A stretch of DNA of 49,621 nucleotides from the IMG/VR virus record IMGVR_UViG_3300022750_000003, positions 1 through 49,621 of that record. One strand, written 5' to 3'. A program made the translations under genes and the position numbers. Below are positions 7,403 through 15,023 of the stretch, piece by piece. The notes under the pieces were generated by a model, which saw nothing but the letters and a program-made list of their open reading frames with translations, was not told where the DNA came from and did no database searches. This stretch comes from a virus. Within the stretch, counting starts at the first letter, position 1. The number at the start of each line of letters is the position of its first letter.

Positions 7403-7640
7403 CCTCCGGCTCGTCAGTGATTGAGAAGCAAACCCGGCGCTGGTATTCGCCGGACGCTATACGGACGTATTGGTGGTCGCAGCCCTTCGGCACTGAGGGC
7501 ACCCGCTCAACGAGGACAGAAATAGCCTCTCGGTTGAGCACAGTTCCGCGGGTTGCCTCCAGCACTGTCAGTTGGCCGGCCTCGACTTCCTTAATCAGCC
7601 CGCCCAGGTAGGCGTGCAGCAATTTCAGTTTATCCAGCAT
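7386..7640 (-). CDS. Small phage protein, 84 aa
   Basis: The ATG at 7640 shares a base with the exonuclease stop (TGATG). The protein starts with a helix (MLDKLKLLHAYLGGLIKEVE) and continues into a charged strand-rich part ending EPEGEQWN. No motif gives a function. Translational coupling to the exonuclease suggests joint expression from promoter P2. Confidence 0.7.
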   Translation of the reverse strand: MLDKLKLLHAYLGGLIKEVEAGQLTVLEATRGTVLNREAISVLVERVPSVPKGCDHQYVRIASGEYQRRVCFSITDEPEGEQWN

Positions 7641-8149
7641 CACAGCACCCCGAATTTCTGCAGTGCCATGGCTACCTGGCGCGCCTCGTGGCGGGCGTCG
7701 TCCTCGGCTTTGTGCGGCGTACCCTCGAACTGCAAGTCGTTCGCCTCGGGCACCATCTGCAGGATTGTCCGCACGCAGCGCTCCTGCCAGAACGACCAGA
7801 ACGCCGGCACCTTGACGCGAGCCATAGCGTTTTTCAGTAGCACGCAGTCGAACGACGGGCCTTTACCCCAAATGGTCGACGAGCGCCCCCAGCCGTTGGA
7901 CAGGGCCCACTCGCGCAGCTCTTTTACTGCCTGCTCGGTCGACAGAACGCCAGTCAGTTCCTCACGCGCTGCCGGGCATTGCTTAGCCCACCAGTCGAGG
8001 GTGGACTGGGTGGTTTCGCCGTGGCTCATCGCCTCCATAGGCATGATGCGCCACACGCGCGACGGGCCGTTCACAATAGCGGCACCGATGGATACGACGG
8101 CAGCGTTATCGCCAGTGCCCAGGGTTTCAAGGTCGAGAACTAATTGCAT
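7640..8149 (-). CDS. DnaQ-like 3'-5' exonuclease (Rv2179c/DexA type)
   Basis: A 169-residue exonuclease of the RNase H/DEDD fold. Residues D6 and E8 in LVLDLETLGTGDNAAVVSIG form the ExoI motif. STLDWWAKQ and SFDCVLLKNA (Asp of ExoII) follow, and a HKAEDDARHEA stretch near the end supplies the final His/Asp. The size and the DWW segment match the Rv2179c-like family, which includes T4 DexA, a 3'-5' exonuclease. AGGAG precedes the ATG at nine bases. It is the first gene of the P2 operon and would trim DNA or RNA during replication or recombination. Confidence 0.88.
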   Translation of the reverse strand: MQLVLDLETLGTGDNAAVVSIGAAIVNGPSRVWRIMPMEAMSHGETTQSTLDWWAKQCPAAREELTGVLSTEQAVKELREWALSNGWGRSSTIWGKGPSFDCVLLKNAMARVKVPAFWSFWQERCVRTILQMVPEANDLQFEGTPHKAEDDARHEARQVAMALQKFGVL

Positions 8150-8176
8150 CTGCTAAATCTCCTAGGTAGTGGGCGC

Positions 8177-8205
8177 ACTGTACGCCCCGTTTTTCTAGTA
8201 GTCAA
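8177..8205 (-). promoter_or_regulatory. Sigma-70 promoter P2 with dyad over the -10
   Basis: Minus strand: TTGACT, a 17-base spacer ending GGGGCG, then TACAGT followed by GCGCCCAC. The -10 is centred in a near-perfect inverted repeat, GGGCGTA-CAG-TGCGCCC. It serves the exonuclease operon. Confidence 0.85.
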
Positions 8206-8228
8206 ATAAAAGCGGCCACCGGGACCGC
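8206..8228 (-). terminator. Rho-independent terminator after the four-HTH gene
   Basis: Minus-strand hairpin GCGGTC/GGCCGC with a CCGGT loop and the tail TTTTATTT, which merges with the -35 box of P2. It isolates the regulator gene as a one-gene unit. Confidence 0.8.
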
Positions 8229-8233
8229 CTATT

Positions 8234-8911
8234 TTATTGAGCCAGTTTCGCCAGCTCGGCCATGTCGGAAAAGTGGTAGCGAACAGTCGACCCAGCCACG
8301 CCAATCTCCCGCCCTACCCGGCCACTGGTCAGGCGCACGCCGTCAGCGTGCAGGCGGCGGGCAGCGGCGATAATGGCCTCTCGGCGCTCGGCGCCGGTGA
8401 CAGTGGCCGGCGAGTCGCCCAGCACCGACAGGTCCGGGAAGTACGAGCGCACCAGCACGTCGGAGCAGCCGCAGGCCTTGGCCAGGTTCTGGTGGGTCAG
8501 GCCGGTGAACCCCATGTCCAGGGCGGCGGCCCGGATCTGCGCGCGGCGCTCGTCGCCCGTCTTTCGGGTACCTACGAACCCCCGGGCTTTAAGCCGGGTC
8601 CACACTGCCGGCATGCGGATTCGCTTCTCTGCCCACTTCTCGGACCGGCCGAAGAACGCCCCGAGGCTCGCATGGGTCACGGCGTCGAAGCCGGAACGCT
8701 GGGCCAGGGTCTCGGCTGCCAGCAGTAGCTGCTCGGCGGAGACGTCTGCAGGTGGCACCACAGCGCCAACCGCGGTGCGCAGCTCCTCGGGAGTGATGAG
8801 GCGGACCAGTTGGTGGCGGGAGATTCCCAGTTTACGCGCTACCGCAGCCTGGGTCGGTCGCTCGCCGACTTGCCGAGCAGCGGCCAGCACCTCGTCGCGG
8901 GTGATCGTCAT
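8234..8911 (-). CDS. Candidate transcription regulator with four tandem TetR-like HTH units
   Basis: A 225-residue protein with four successive helix-turn-helix units at about residues 4-40, 53-102, 117-160 and 172-220. The units are TQAAVARKLGISRHQLVRLI, VTHASLGAFFGRSEKWAEKR, LTHQNLAKACGCSDVLVRSY and LTSGRVGREIGVAGSTVRYH. Units 3 and 4 end in the TetR-like YF/HF signature. No ligand domain follows, unlike normal TetR proteins. The start at 8911 (MTITRDEV) has AGGTG upstream; a longer start would lie inside the -10 box. It is monocistronic, with its own promoter and terminator. Likely the phage's master regulator (inference). Confidence 0.8.
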   Translation of the reverse strand: MTITRDEVLAAARQVGERPTQAAVARKLGISRHQLVRLITPEELRTAVGAVVPPADVSAEQLLLAAETLAQRSGFDAVTHASLGAFFGRSEKWAEKRIRMPAVWTRLKARGFVGTRKTGDERRAQIRAAALDMGFTGLTHQNLAKACGCSDVLVRSYFPDLSVLGDSPATVTGAERREAIIAAARRLHADGVRLTSGRVGREIGVAGSTVRYHFSDMAELAKLAQ

Positions 8912-8948
8912 AATTCTAAACACCTGATAGTTATAGTTACTTGGGCGC

Positions 8949-8977
8949 ATTGTGCGCTTATTTCAGTCAGTGGGCAA
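8949..8977 (-). promoter_or_regulatory. Promoter P3 of the four-HTH gene
   Basis: Minus strand: TTGCCC, a 17-base spacer, then CACAAT followed by GCGCCCAAG. The -10 lies within the palindrome GCGCA-CAA-TGCGC. The weak -35 and strong dyad fit a regulated, possibly autoregulated promoter (inference). Confidence 0.7.
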
Positions 8978-9448
8978 CTCGCCGGTGCTGAATACCGCCA
9001 GCCCACCCTTGCTGCGAATCAGGCCGGCCCATGCGGTCTGCGCTTTCTCCCGCTTCGGGTCCTCGCCGGGCTTCCATCCGGGGTGCTTAGCTTCAATCGA
9101 AACGAACTGGCCAATAGTGCTGCCAACGTGCGCCGGAGTGATGAGCACGGGGCGCAAGCCTATTAGGTCAGCGGACTTGATAACGTCATTCATTGGCGCG
9201 CTATCGTTCGCTAGGCCGAAACGGACCCAACGCCCTGTCGAGGACTCCAACGCCCCAACGTTGTTACGGAACAGCGACCAGCCCCGGCGCGGGGCCTCCC
9301 GACGAATCAACGACTGCGCGTAGTCCTCCATTCGCCCGTCCGGATCCGCAGGCCCCAGAAGCTCGGGCGGGTAGAACATCGCCTGCAGTTCCATAAGCGC
9401 GGTGAACGGAATGTTATGGCGGATGGCCCATGCGTCGAACGGGGTCAT
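8963..9448 (-). CDS. VRR-NUC domain nuclease
   Basis: A 161-residue protein whose C-terminal 110 residues match the VRR-NUC branch of PD-(D/E)XK nucleases. The order is the helix MEDYAQSLIRREAPRRGW, the strand LFRNNVGA, D (SADLIGL) and E-x-K (VSIEAKHPG), then RSKGGLAVF. Related small phage VRR-NUC proteins cut branched or flapped DNA as stand-alone enzymes. ATGA overlap with the upstream gene. It probably resolves replication or recombination intermediates before packaging. Confidence 0.88.
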   Translation of the reverse strand: MTPFDAWAIRHNIPFTALMELQAMFYPPELLGPADPDGRMEDYAQSLIRREAPRRGWSLFRNNVGALESSTGRWVRFGLANDSAPMNDVIKSADLIGLRPVLITPAHVGSTIGQFVSIEAKHPGWKPGEDPKREKAQTAWAGLIRSKGGLAVFSTGELPTD

Positions 9449-9708
9449 TCCTCACCGTCCAGTATGTCCCGGATATCCCGCATGTATCCCGGAGCATCCG
9501 AGTACACAACGGCCCTAGGCTCAAAAGCTAGTTGCCGGACGCGTGCCAGTTTTGCGCGGAGTTCTTCAATTTCTTGAGCAGCCGCCAGTACCAGACCGTC
9601 GCCCCCAAGGTCCCGCCACGGACTACCGTTCCGGAGTGCATGAAAATCCGCCCCGTCAGTGTGAACCAGGGTGTATTTGCCATTTTCTAAATCGACTCGG
9701 GTTTGCAT
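9445..9708 (-). CDS. Small phage protein, 87 aa
   Basis: The start was set at the second ATG (MQTRVDLENGKYTLV), which lies eight bases from AGGAG; the first ATG is too close to it. A strand-rich N-terminal half (TLVHTDGADFHALRNG) is followed by one helix with heptad character (AAAQEIEELRAKLARV) and an acidic tail. It is the first gene of the P4 unit, coupled to the VRR-NUC gene. Function is unknown. Confidence 0.7.
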   Translation of the reverse strand: MQTRVDLENGKYTLVHTDGADFHALRNGSPWRDLGGDGLVLAAAQEIEELRAKLARVRQLAFEPRAVVYSDAPGYMRDIRDILDGEE

Positions 9709-9733
9709 CAGCATTTCTCCTGTTAGTGGGCGC

Positions 9734-9762
9734 AGGTTACGCCCGGTTTAGTAGGTCGTCAA
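9734..9762 (-). promoter_or_regulatory. Promoter P4 inside the 3' end of the helicase gene
   Basis: Minus strand: TTGACG, a 17-base spacer ending CCGGGCG, then TAACCT followed by GCGCCCAC. The dyad GGGCGTA-ACC-TGCGCCC covers the -10. The -35 lies within the helicase coding sequence. Confidence 0.75.
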
Positions 9763-11602
9763 TCTTGCCGCGCAGTTTCTCGGCGTCTACACGTTTCAGC
9801 GCCCTGGCGGACAGCACGTCGATACCGAACGTGGCGAAGAACCGTCGCTGTATTTTCGTGTCGCTCTCCCCCTTCGCCTTGTACACCCCGCCGAACCGGC
9901 CCATGGCCTCGTCCAGCGCCTCGAACTCTGCCAGCTTCTCCCGGTGCCTGTTGACCGCGTTACCTGCCATCACGGCGTTCATACGTCCCGTGGTGCGGCT
10001 GGCGATTTCTGAGCGGAACTGCTCGATAGACTGGCGGGCCTCCAGATAGCTGGCACGCAACGCGGCCATAGTCTCCTCGTCCAGCAGCTCCAGGTCTCCC
10101 TCCACCTGCGCGGGGTCGCGCCGGCCTTTCGACTCGGGCATGTAGCCGCAGAACTCGCAGCACCGTAGGAACGCCTCGTAGGGCTGGGCGCAGGGGATGC
10201 CGGTCTCGAAGGCGTGGCCGTGCTGCAGTAACAGGTCGTTAGTCCAACCGGCTTTGCGCAGGTCGTCCCACTTGAACGCCGGGTTAACGAGCTGCAGGCC
10301 CGGGTTAGTGCACGGCCGCAGCGGGATAGCGTCGGAGTCGCCGGACGACTTGCGCTCGCCGTCCAGCGTCCAGAAGTGCGGTTTGTCCGGCAGCCCGTGG
10401 GTGATGATGTTGTTCGCGTGGTCGATGATCCAGGCGTAGGGTTTCGGGCTCTCTGCGATGCGCTGGCGGCGCTGGGCGTCGGTTAGGTCGTCGTAGTTGG
10501 TGTAGTCGACCACCAGGCGCAGGGCCCGGCCAGCCCACTGCAGGAACCTGGATAGGCTGGCGGTCTTGGTGCCCATAATGACCACCTCGACAGCGGGCAG
10601 GTCCGTGCCCTCGCCAGCAATGTCGACGTTACAGAGCACCCAAATCTCCCGGCGCTCCAGCTTGCCGATGAGCTCGGCCCGTTCGTCGTCCGGGGTCGTG
10701 CCGGACATAGCCGCGGCGGGAATCCCGAGAGAATTAAACCGTTCCGCCAGCTCGTGCGCCCGCTTCACGCTGGAGACGAACGCCAGCGCTAGGAGCCCGA
10801 ACGTGTACATTTGGTAGGTCTTGACGATATCGCCGGTCAGCCCCGACGCGTCCTCAGCAGCCACCAGGCGGGCGTTAACATACTCGCCACCGGCGCCCAC
10901 CTTGACGTCGGAATAGTCCACCGACACCGGGGCGCACACCACTTTATAGGGCGTCAGGTAGCCCATGGTCATAAGGTCGCCCAGCATGGGCCCCTCTACC
11001 ATCACGTCGAACACCCCGTCCGAAGTCCGGCCCAGGCCGCCACCGTCGCCGCGGATAGGGGTAGCGGTCACGCCAAGGCCCTTAGCGTCGGCCGGGAACA
11101 GACCGAGCACGGTGCCCCAGATGTTGTCGGCCTGCAGGTGGTGGGCCTCGTCGTTCACCCATAGCGTGATCCGGTTGGCCCACGCCCGGTCCCCGGCGTA
11201 CTGCGCCGAGGTGTGAATGTTTTTGAGGGACGCCACAGACGCCACAGCGACCTCGGCGGTCGGGTCGTAATGGCAGACGCCCTGGCGCTTTTGAATAGCC
11301 TTAATAATGAGCTTGCGTACGTTTTTTGGCGCGATAATCCGGAACCGGACGCCCACCTGGTTAAGCGCGGCGGCGATCTGCCCTATCAGCTCCTGGCGGT
11401 GGGCAATGGCAACGCTCGCCCCGTTGTGCTGGCTCATCACGCTGGAGAAGCAGACGGTTTTGCCGGCACCGGTGGGCAGGACGGCCAGCACGTTTTTAAC
11501 GCCCGTAGCCCACGCCGCATAAATGCCGGCGATAACCTCCCGCTGGTAGGGCCGCAGTCGAACCGCCGCGGAGAGCGGTTTTAGCAGAAACGGTGCATTC
11601 AT
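9737..11602 (-). CDS. SF2 DEAD/DEAH-box DNA helicase
   Basis: A 621-residue helicase of superfamily 2. Motif I is LPTGAGKT (42-49), motif II DEAH (151-154, WVNDEAHHLQ), motif III GVTATP, motif V NVDIAGEGTD and motif VI QWAGRALR. Both RecA-like domains are complete. The C-terminal third holds a cysteine group (PCAQPYEAFLRCCEFCGY) that may bind zinc, then a helical end. The start at MNAPFLLKPL is preferred; frames extend to an upstream TTG but would include the divergent promoter. Probable roles are replication fork or recombination remodelling in the first left-arm operon. Confidence 0.9.
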   Translation of the reverse strand: MNAPFLLKPLSAAVRLRPYQREVIAGIYAAWATGVKNVLAVLPTGAGKTVCFSSVMSQHNGASVAIAHRQELIGQIAAALNQVGVRFRIIAPKNVRKLIIKAIQKRQGVCHYDPTAEVAVASVASLKNIHTSAQYAGDRAWANRITLWVNDEAHHLQADNIWGTVLGLFPADAKGLGVTATPIRGDGGGLGRTSDGVFDVMVEGPMLGDLMTMGYLTPYKVVCAPVSVDYSDVKVGAGGEYVNARLVAAEDASGLTGDIVKTYQMYTFGLLALAFVSSVKRAHELAERFNSLGIPAAAMSGTTPDDERAELIGKLERREIWVLCNVDIAGEGTDLPAVEVVIMGTKTASLSRFLQWAGRALRLVVDYTNYDDLTDAQRRQRIAESPKPYAWIIDHANNIITHGLPDKPHFWTLDGERKSSGDSDAIPLRPCTNPGLQLVNPAFKWDDLRKAGWTNDLLLQHGHAFETGIPCAQPYEAFLRCCEFCGYMPESKGRRDPAQVEGDLELLDEETMAALRASYLEARQSIEQFRSEIASRTTGRMNAVMAGNAVNRHREKLAEFEALDEAMGRFGGVYKAKGESDTKIQRRFFATFGIDVLSARALKRVDAEKLRGKIDDLLNRA

Positions 11603-11621
11603 TAAATTGACTCGGTAGGTG

Positions 11622-11650
11622 TTGACAGTGCCGGAACGATACCGCAACAT
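11622..11650 (+). promoter_or_regulatory. Promoter P5 of the right early arm
   Basis: Plus strand: TTGACA, 17-base spacer, CAACAT followed by GCGCCCCG. It lies in the 88-base gap between the divergent helicase and 11691 genes. On the opposite strand TTGTGA-17-TATCGT overlaps it and may serve the helicase, so the two arms could compete for polymerase. Confidence 0.75.
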
Positions 11651-11690
11651 GCGCCCCGTCACAACCAATTACTAAGACGGAGCAACACAG

Positions 11691-12464
11691 ATGCAATTCA
11701 CAGCAGACACCCGCAACGCCACCGCCTTCGAACTTACCGCCCTGGCCGAGTTCGTAGCCAAACTGGCCTCCGTTGCCCCTCAGGCGGCAGCAGGCTGGAA
11801 GGTTCAGCAGGCCCCGAGCGGCGCCCTGGTAGCAGAAGGTCCAGGTAACATGCCGGAGAGTTTTGCAGAACTTGTAAGCTCGAATGCCCCTACGGCCATC
11901 CCGCCGGTACCTGCGAATGCGACCGGCTCCGAAAGCCAGTCCCCTGTCCCTGCGGTTCCGTCCGATACACCTGCGACTGGTGCAAGCGCAGCGCCGGCGG
12001 TTCCCAACGATCAAAAATTGGATAGTGCCGGTTTCCCGTGGGACGCCCGCATTAACACCGCCAACAAGGGCACCATCGGCGACGGCACCTGGCGCAAGAA
12101 ACCGGGGGTCGACGCGGCCCTGGTAGAGTCGGTCCGTGCGGAACTGAAAGCAGGCGCCGCTCCAATCACCGACGCACCCGCTATCCCAGCAGCACCTGAC
12201 CTGGGAAACGCTGCAGCTACTGGGGGGATCCCGGCTGTACCAGCCCAGCAGACCGATGCGCCTGCCGTTCCTACTCTCACCGCACAGGACGTCTTGGCGC
12301 GCTGTACTGAAATCCAAATGTCTGATGCCAGCAAAGGCGCGGCCTTGTTCCAGGCCATCGTTAGCGCCGGCGTAGCTGCAGGCCCTATGGGTTTGATAGC
12401 CGTTACCGACGCTGCCGTGCTGACCGCCTGCCTGACCGCGGTTAACGCCGTCGGTGCTGCTTGA
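11691..12464 (+). CDS. Conserved phage protein with Pro/Ala linkers, 257 aa
   Basis: Residues 1-55 form an ordered N-terminal part. A long Pro/Ala/Val linker follows, with repeats such as PAVPSDTPA and PAVPAQQTDAPAVP. Within it is a compact motif, AGFPWDARINTANKG followed by DGTWRKKPGVD, seen in many phage proteins encoded next to DUF2800 and DUF2815 genes; the C-terminal 60 residues are helical. Its position as first gene of the recombination operon suggests a DNA-binding or recombination accessory role (inference). It overlaps the next gene by ATGA. Low-complexity linkers separate the modules. Confidence 0.78.
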   Translation: MQFTADTRNATAFELTALAEFVAKLASVAPQAAAGWKVQQAPSGALVAEGPGNMPESFAELVSSNAPTAIPPVPANATGSESQSPVPAVPSDTPATGASAAPAVPNDQKLDSAGFPWDARINTANKGTIGDGTWRKKPGVDAALVESVRAELKAGAAPITDAPAIPAAPDLGNAAATGGIPAVPAQQTDAPAVPTLTAQDVLARCTEIQMSDASKGAALFQAIVSAGVAAGPMGLIAVTDAAVLTACLTAVNAVGAA

Positions 12465-13609
12465 CGGCCCACGCCCGCCATGCTCCAAGTTCTGCCGACT
12501 GCTGGGTGTTCTGCCCAGGGTCGGTAGGGCTGTCCGAACAGTTCCCCGACATTGGCGACGGGGAGGCCGCTGCAGAAGGTGACGCGGCGCACTGGGTCGG
12601 GTTTCAAATGCTCACTACAGGGGTACCGGAGCTCGGCACCATCACCCCTGGCGCCCGAGGGTTCGCCGTGGACGAGGCCATGCTGGACGGTGGGCGACTC
12701 TACTACAACCACGTTTTCGCAACGGTGAACAACCTGCAGGGTATGTCCGCCTGCCGCTTCGAGCAGCGCGAGCAGATGCCGAGTATCCACCCGGACATGT
12801 TCGGCACGCCGGACGGGTCGTACTTCGACGGCAAGGTCCTGCATCTTTTCGACTACAAGTACGGGCACCTCGAAGTTAGCCCGGTGGAAAACTGGCAGCT
12901 TGCGTGCTACGCCGCCGGGGTACTGGACCGCATCCGGGCTAACTTCTATCACGGCCTGGACGCCTCGTGGATCGAGGAGCATCTACCCGTCGTGTTCCAC
13001 ATTGTGCAGCCTCGGTCCTACGTTCCTGGCGGTCCTATCCGCACCTGGCACACGACGACCGGCGAACTGCGGGCAATGTGGAACAGGCTGCGGGCTGCGG
13101 CTGCTGAGGCTACGGCGGTACGGGTTGGCGACTGGTGCAAGTACTGCCCGGCTCGCCGAGGATGCGCCACGTTCAAGAAGGCGGCAGATGCTGCGAAAGA
13201 CTATGCCGGGCAGGCGTTGCCGATGGGGCTCAAAGGGCACGATCTGTCGACGGAGCTCTACTGGTCCGAGCGGCAACTGGCAACCCTGGCGGCGCGGGTA
13301 AACGCACTGCAGGAGCAGGCCGAGCACGAGCTGCGCACTGGCGGGCCAGTCCCCGGCCGGGAAATGCAACGCACCGACGGGTCCGAGAAATGGAAAGTGC
13401 CCGAGGCGAACGTGGCCAGTTTCGGGGACATGCTGGGGGTAGACTTGCGCAAGCCGTTATCCGTTTTGACCCCGACGCAATGCAAGGCAGCCTTAAAGAA
13501 AAAAGGTGTTGACGGCGCGTTAATCGCTCCGTACATTGAGCGCATTCCGGGCAAAGCTAAGCTCGGCATAGCAGACCATTCATTGATAGAGAAGGCGTTT
13601 AGAACATGA
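12461..13609 (+). CDS. DUF2800 PD-(D/E)XK exonuclease, Cas4/RecB-like
   Basis: A 382-residue nuclease of the DUF2800 family. It opens with HAPSSADCWVFCPGSVGLS, a first cysteine region. The catalytic core is GTPDGSYFD, then HLFDYKYGHLEV (D-x-Y-K) in the RecB/Cas4 pattern. A later CKYCPARRGCATF cluster could hold an iron-sulphur centre with the N-terminal Cys, as in AddB and Cas4. The C-terminal 120 residues form a helical domain. It would resect DNA ends for annealing by the next gene's product. Coupled by ATGA on both sides. Confidence 0.87.
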   Translation: MTAHARHAPSSADCWVFCPGSVGLSEQFPDIGDGEAAAEGDAAHWVGFQMLTTGVPELGTITPGARGFAVDEAMLDGGRLYYNHVFATVNNLQGMSACRFEQREQMPSIHPDMFGTPDGSYFDGKVLHLFDYKYGHLEVSPVENWQLACYAAGVLDRIRANFYHGLDASWIEEHLPVVFHIVQPRSYVPGGPIRTWHTTTGELRAMWNRLRAAAAEATAVRVGDWCKYCPARRGCATFKKAADAAKDYAGQALPMGLKGHDLSTELYWSERQLATLAARVNALQEQAEHELRTGGPVPGREMQRTDGSEKWKVPEANVASFGDMLGVDLRKPLSVLTPTQCKAALKKKGVDGALIAPYIERIPGKAKLGIADHSLIEKAFRT

Positions 13610-14547
13610 CCGCACAAGCCGTTAAACCGCAAATCCAGGGTGTTGACTTCGAAGTAACCGGCATCGGCCGCATCGTACAGGGTGACCTCGAAACCTTGAG
13701 CAACCTGGACTATCAAACCGGCAAGCCTCGCACGAACGCCGACGGGTCCGAAAAGAAACCGGAGAACTTCTACTCCGTCGCGTTCCCGAAGCTTATCAAC
13801 GGCCAGCCTAACCAGGACTGGGCCCGGGTGCAGGCGTACTTGAACAACATTGCCCGCCGTGACTGGCCTACCTTCTACCCGAACGGTTCGCAGCAGTGCG
13901 TTAACCCGAACTTTCATTTTAAGGTTACCGACGGCGACGGCTACGACAAACAAGGGGTCCACAACGCTACGAAAGAAGGTTTCGCCGGACACTGGGTTCT
14001 CCGCTTTTCGAGCCAGTTCCTGCCAAAGCGTTTCTACCAGGGCCAGACCCGCGCAGACCAGGAGATTACGCAGTCGGGCGCCATTAAACGTGGTGACCAC
14101 GTTCGCGTCCTGTTCACCTGCGCGGGTAACGGTTCCACTCAAAGCCCCGGTCTGTTCGTTCGCAGCTCCGCGGTAGAGCTGTACTTTGTCGGTAACGCCA
14201 TCGTATCCGCCGGTACGGGTCCGGATGCGGCTACTGGCCTCAGCTCTGGCCCCGCCCAGCACTACGTGCCCGAAGGTGCAACGGCGGCCCAGGCTCCGGC
14301 AAACGCCATGGGGCAGGAACAAGTGCAGCAGGCTCCGGCCGTCCAACCTCAGCAGCAGCAGCAGCAGCAGCAGCAGCCGGCGAACTACACCGGTTACATT
14401 CCTCCGGTCGAAGTCCCTGTAGTCCCAGGCGTGCCGGTGGCACCAGTGTTCCCTCCGGCGGGCTGGCAGGTCCACCCTCAGAACGCGGCCTACTACCACA
14501 ACGGGGTCGAGTGCATTACCGAGGCAGAGCTGCGAGCTCGGGGCTAA
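13606..14547 (+). CDS. DUF2815-like ssDNA-binding protein with polyglutamine linker
   Basis: A 313-residue protein. Residues 1-190 form a beta-rich domain (EVTGIGRIVQGDLETLSNLD ... VLFTCAGNG) matching phage ssDNA-binding proteins paired with DUF2800 nucleases. A flexible linker has a run of ten Gln encoded by nearly pure CAG repeats (about 14350-14376), then Pro/Val repeats. A C-terminal Trp/Tyr segment (WQVHPQNAAYYHNG) may dock partners. Such proteins coat ssDNA in replication and recombination. A hairpin terminator follows the stop. Confidence 0.83.
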   Translation: MTAQAVKPQIQGVDFEVTGIGRIVQGDLETLSNLDYQTGKPRTNADGSEKKPENFYSVAFPKLINGQPNQDWARVQAYLNNIARRDWPTFYPNGSQQCVNPNFHFKVTDGDGYDKQGVHNATKEGFAGHWVLRFSSQFLPKRFYQGQTRADQEITQSGAIKRGDHVRVLFTCAGNGSTQSPGLFVRSSAVELYFVGNAIVSAGTGPDAATGLSSGPAQHYVPEGATAAQAPANAMGQEQVQQAPAVQPQQQQQQQQQPANYTGYIPPVEVPVVPGVPVAPVFPPAGWQVHPQNAAYYHNGVECITEAELRARG

Positions 14548-14557
14548 TCGGACAAAC

Positions 14558-14583
14558 GGGGCTGCCTTCGGGTGGCCCTTTTA
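14558..14583 (+). terminator. Rho-independent terminator after ssDNA-binding gene
   Basis: Plus-strand stem GGGCTGCC/GGTGGCCC with a TTCG loop (two G-T pairs), then TTTTA. It likely gives partial termination, so the recombination genes are made at a higher level than the polymerase genes downstream (inference). Confidence 0.75.
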
Positions 14584-14602
14584 CTACCTGGGAGTTGTGA
14601 GC

Positions 14603-14785
14603 ATGGCCGTTCGATATTTTATCAATACAGCAACCCGCCGAGCCAAGTTGGGCCACGGCAAAGACTTCGCCGCTACTGCACTGGACGAGGGGTTTACCGA
14701 AGTGACGTCGGACCAGTTCGAGGACTTCCGCTGCGAGAACCGCGATCTGTACCGGGCTATGGTATCGGGAGGCCCCCATGCGTGA
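14603..14785 (+). CDS. Small phage protein, 60 aa
   Basis: The start ATG at 14603 lies eight bases after GGGAG; a nearby GTG two codons upstream is too close to the ribosome site. The sequence MAVRYFINTATRRAKLG then ALDEGFTEVTSDQFEDFR is a compact mixed fold, typical of small genes preceding phage polymerases. It overlaps the next gene by eight bases. Function is unknown. Confidence 0.7.
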   Translation: MAVRYFINTATRRAKLGHGKDFAATALDEGFTEVTSDQFEDFRCENRDLYRAMVSGGPHA

Positions 14786-15023
14786 AAAGTATGTAGACGA
14801 ACGCTGGCCCCGCCTGATGCAACTCGGCAGCGCCTCGGACGGCAAACTGGGGGTTTGCACGGTGGACGACCGGGTCGATGTTCTGCTTTCCCCTGAGGAC
14901 GCTGAAAAGCTAATCGCCGAGTGGAACAGGATGCAGGACGCCCTAGCGGCGTGCGCCTTGGCTTTTGATGAGGCTGCCCCCGAGGCATTTTCCGCGCACT
15001 GGTACGGAAAGGTGGCCCAATGA
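14778..15023 (+). CDS. Small phage protein, 81 aa
   Basis: A strand-rich N-terminal half (VCTVDDRVDVLLSPED) is followed by a long helix (AEKLIAEWNRMQDALAACAL). The stop overlaps the polymerase start as ATGA, so it is translated together with the polymerase and may be an accessory factor (inference). No family was recognised. Confidence 0.7.
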   Translation: MREKYVDERWPRLMQLGSASDGKLGVCTVDDRVDVLLSPEDAEKLIAEWNRMQDALAACALAFDEAAPEAFSAHWYGKVAQ

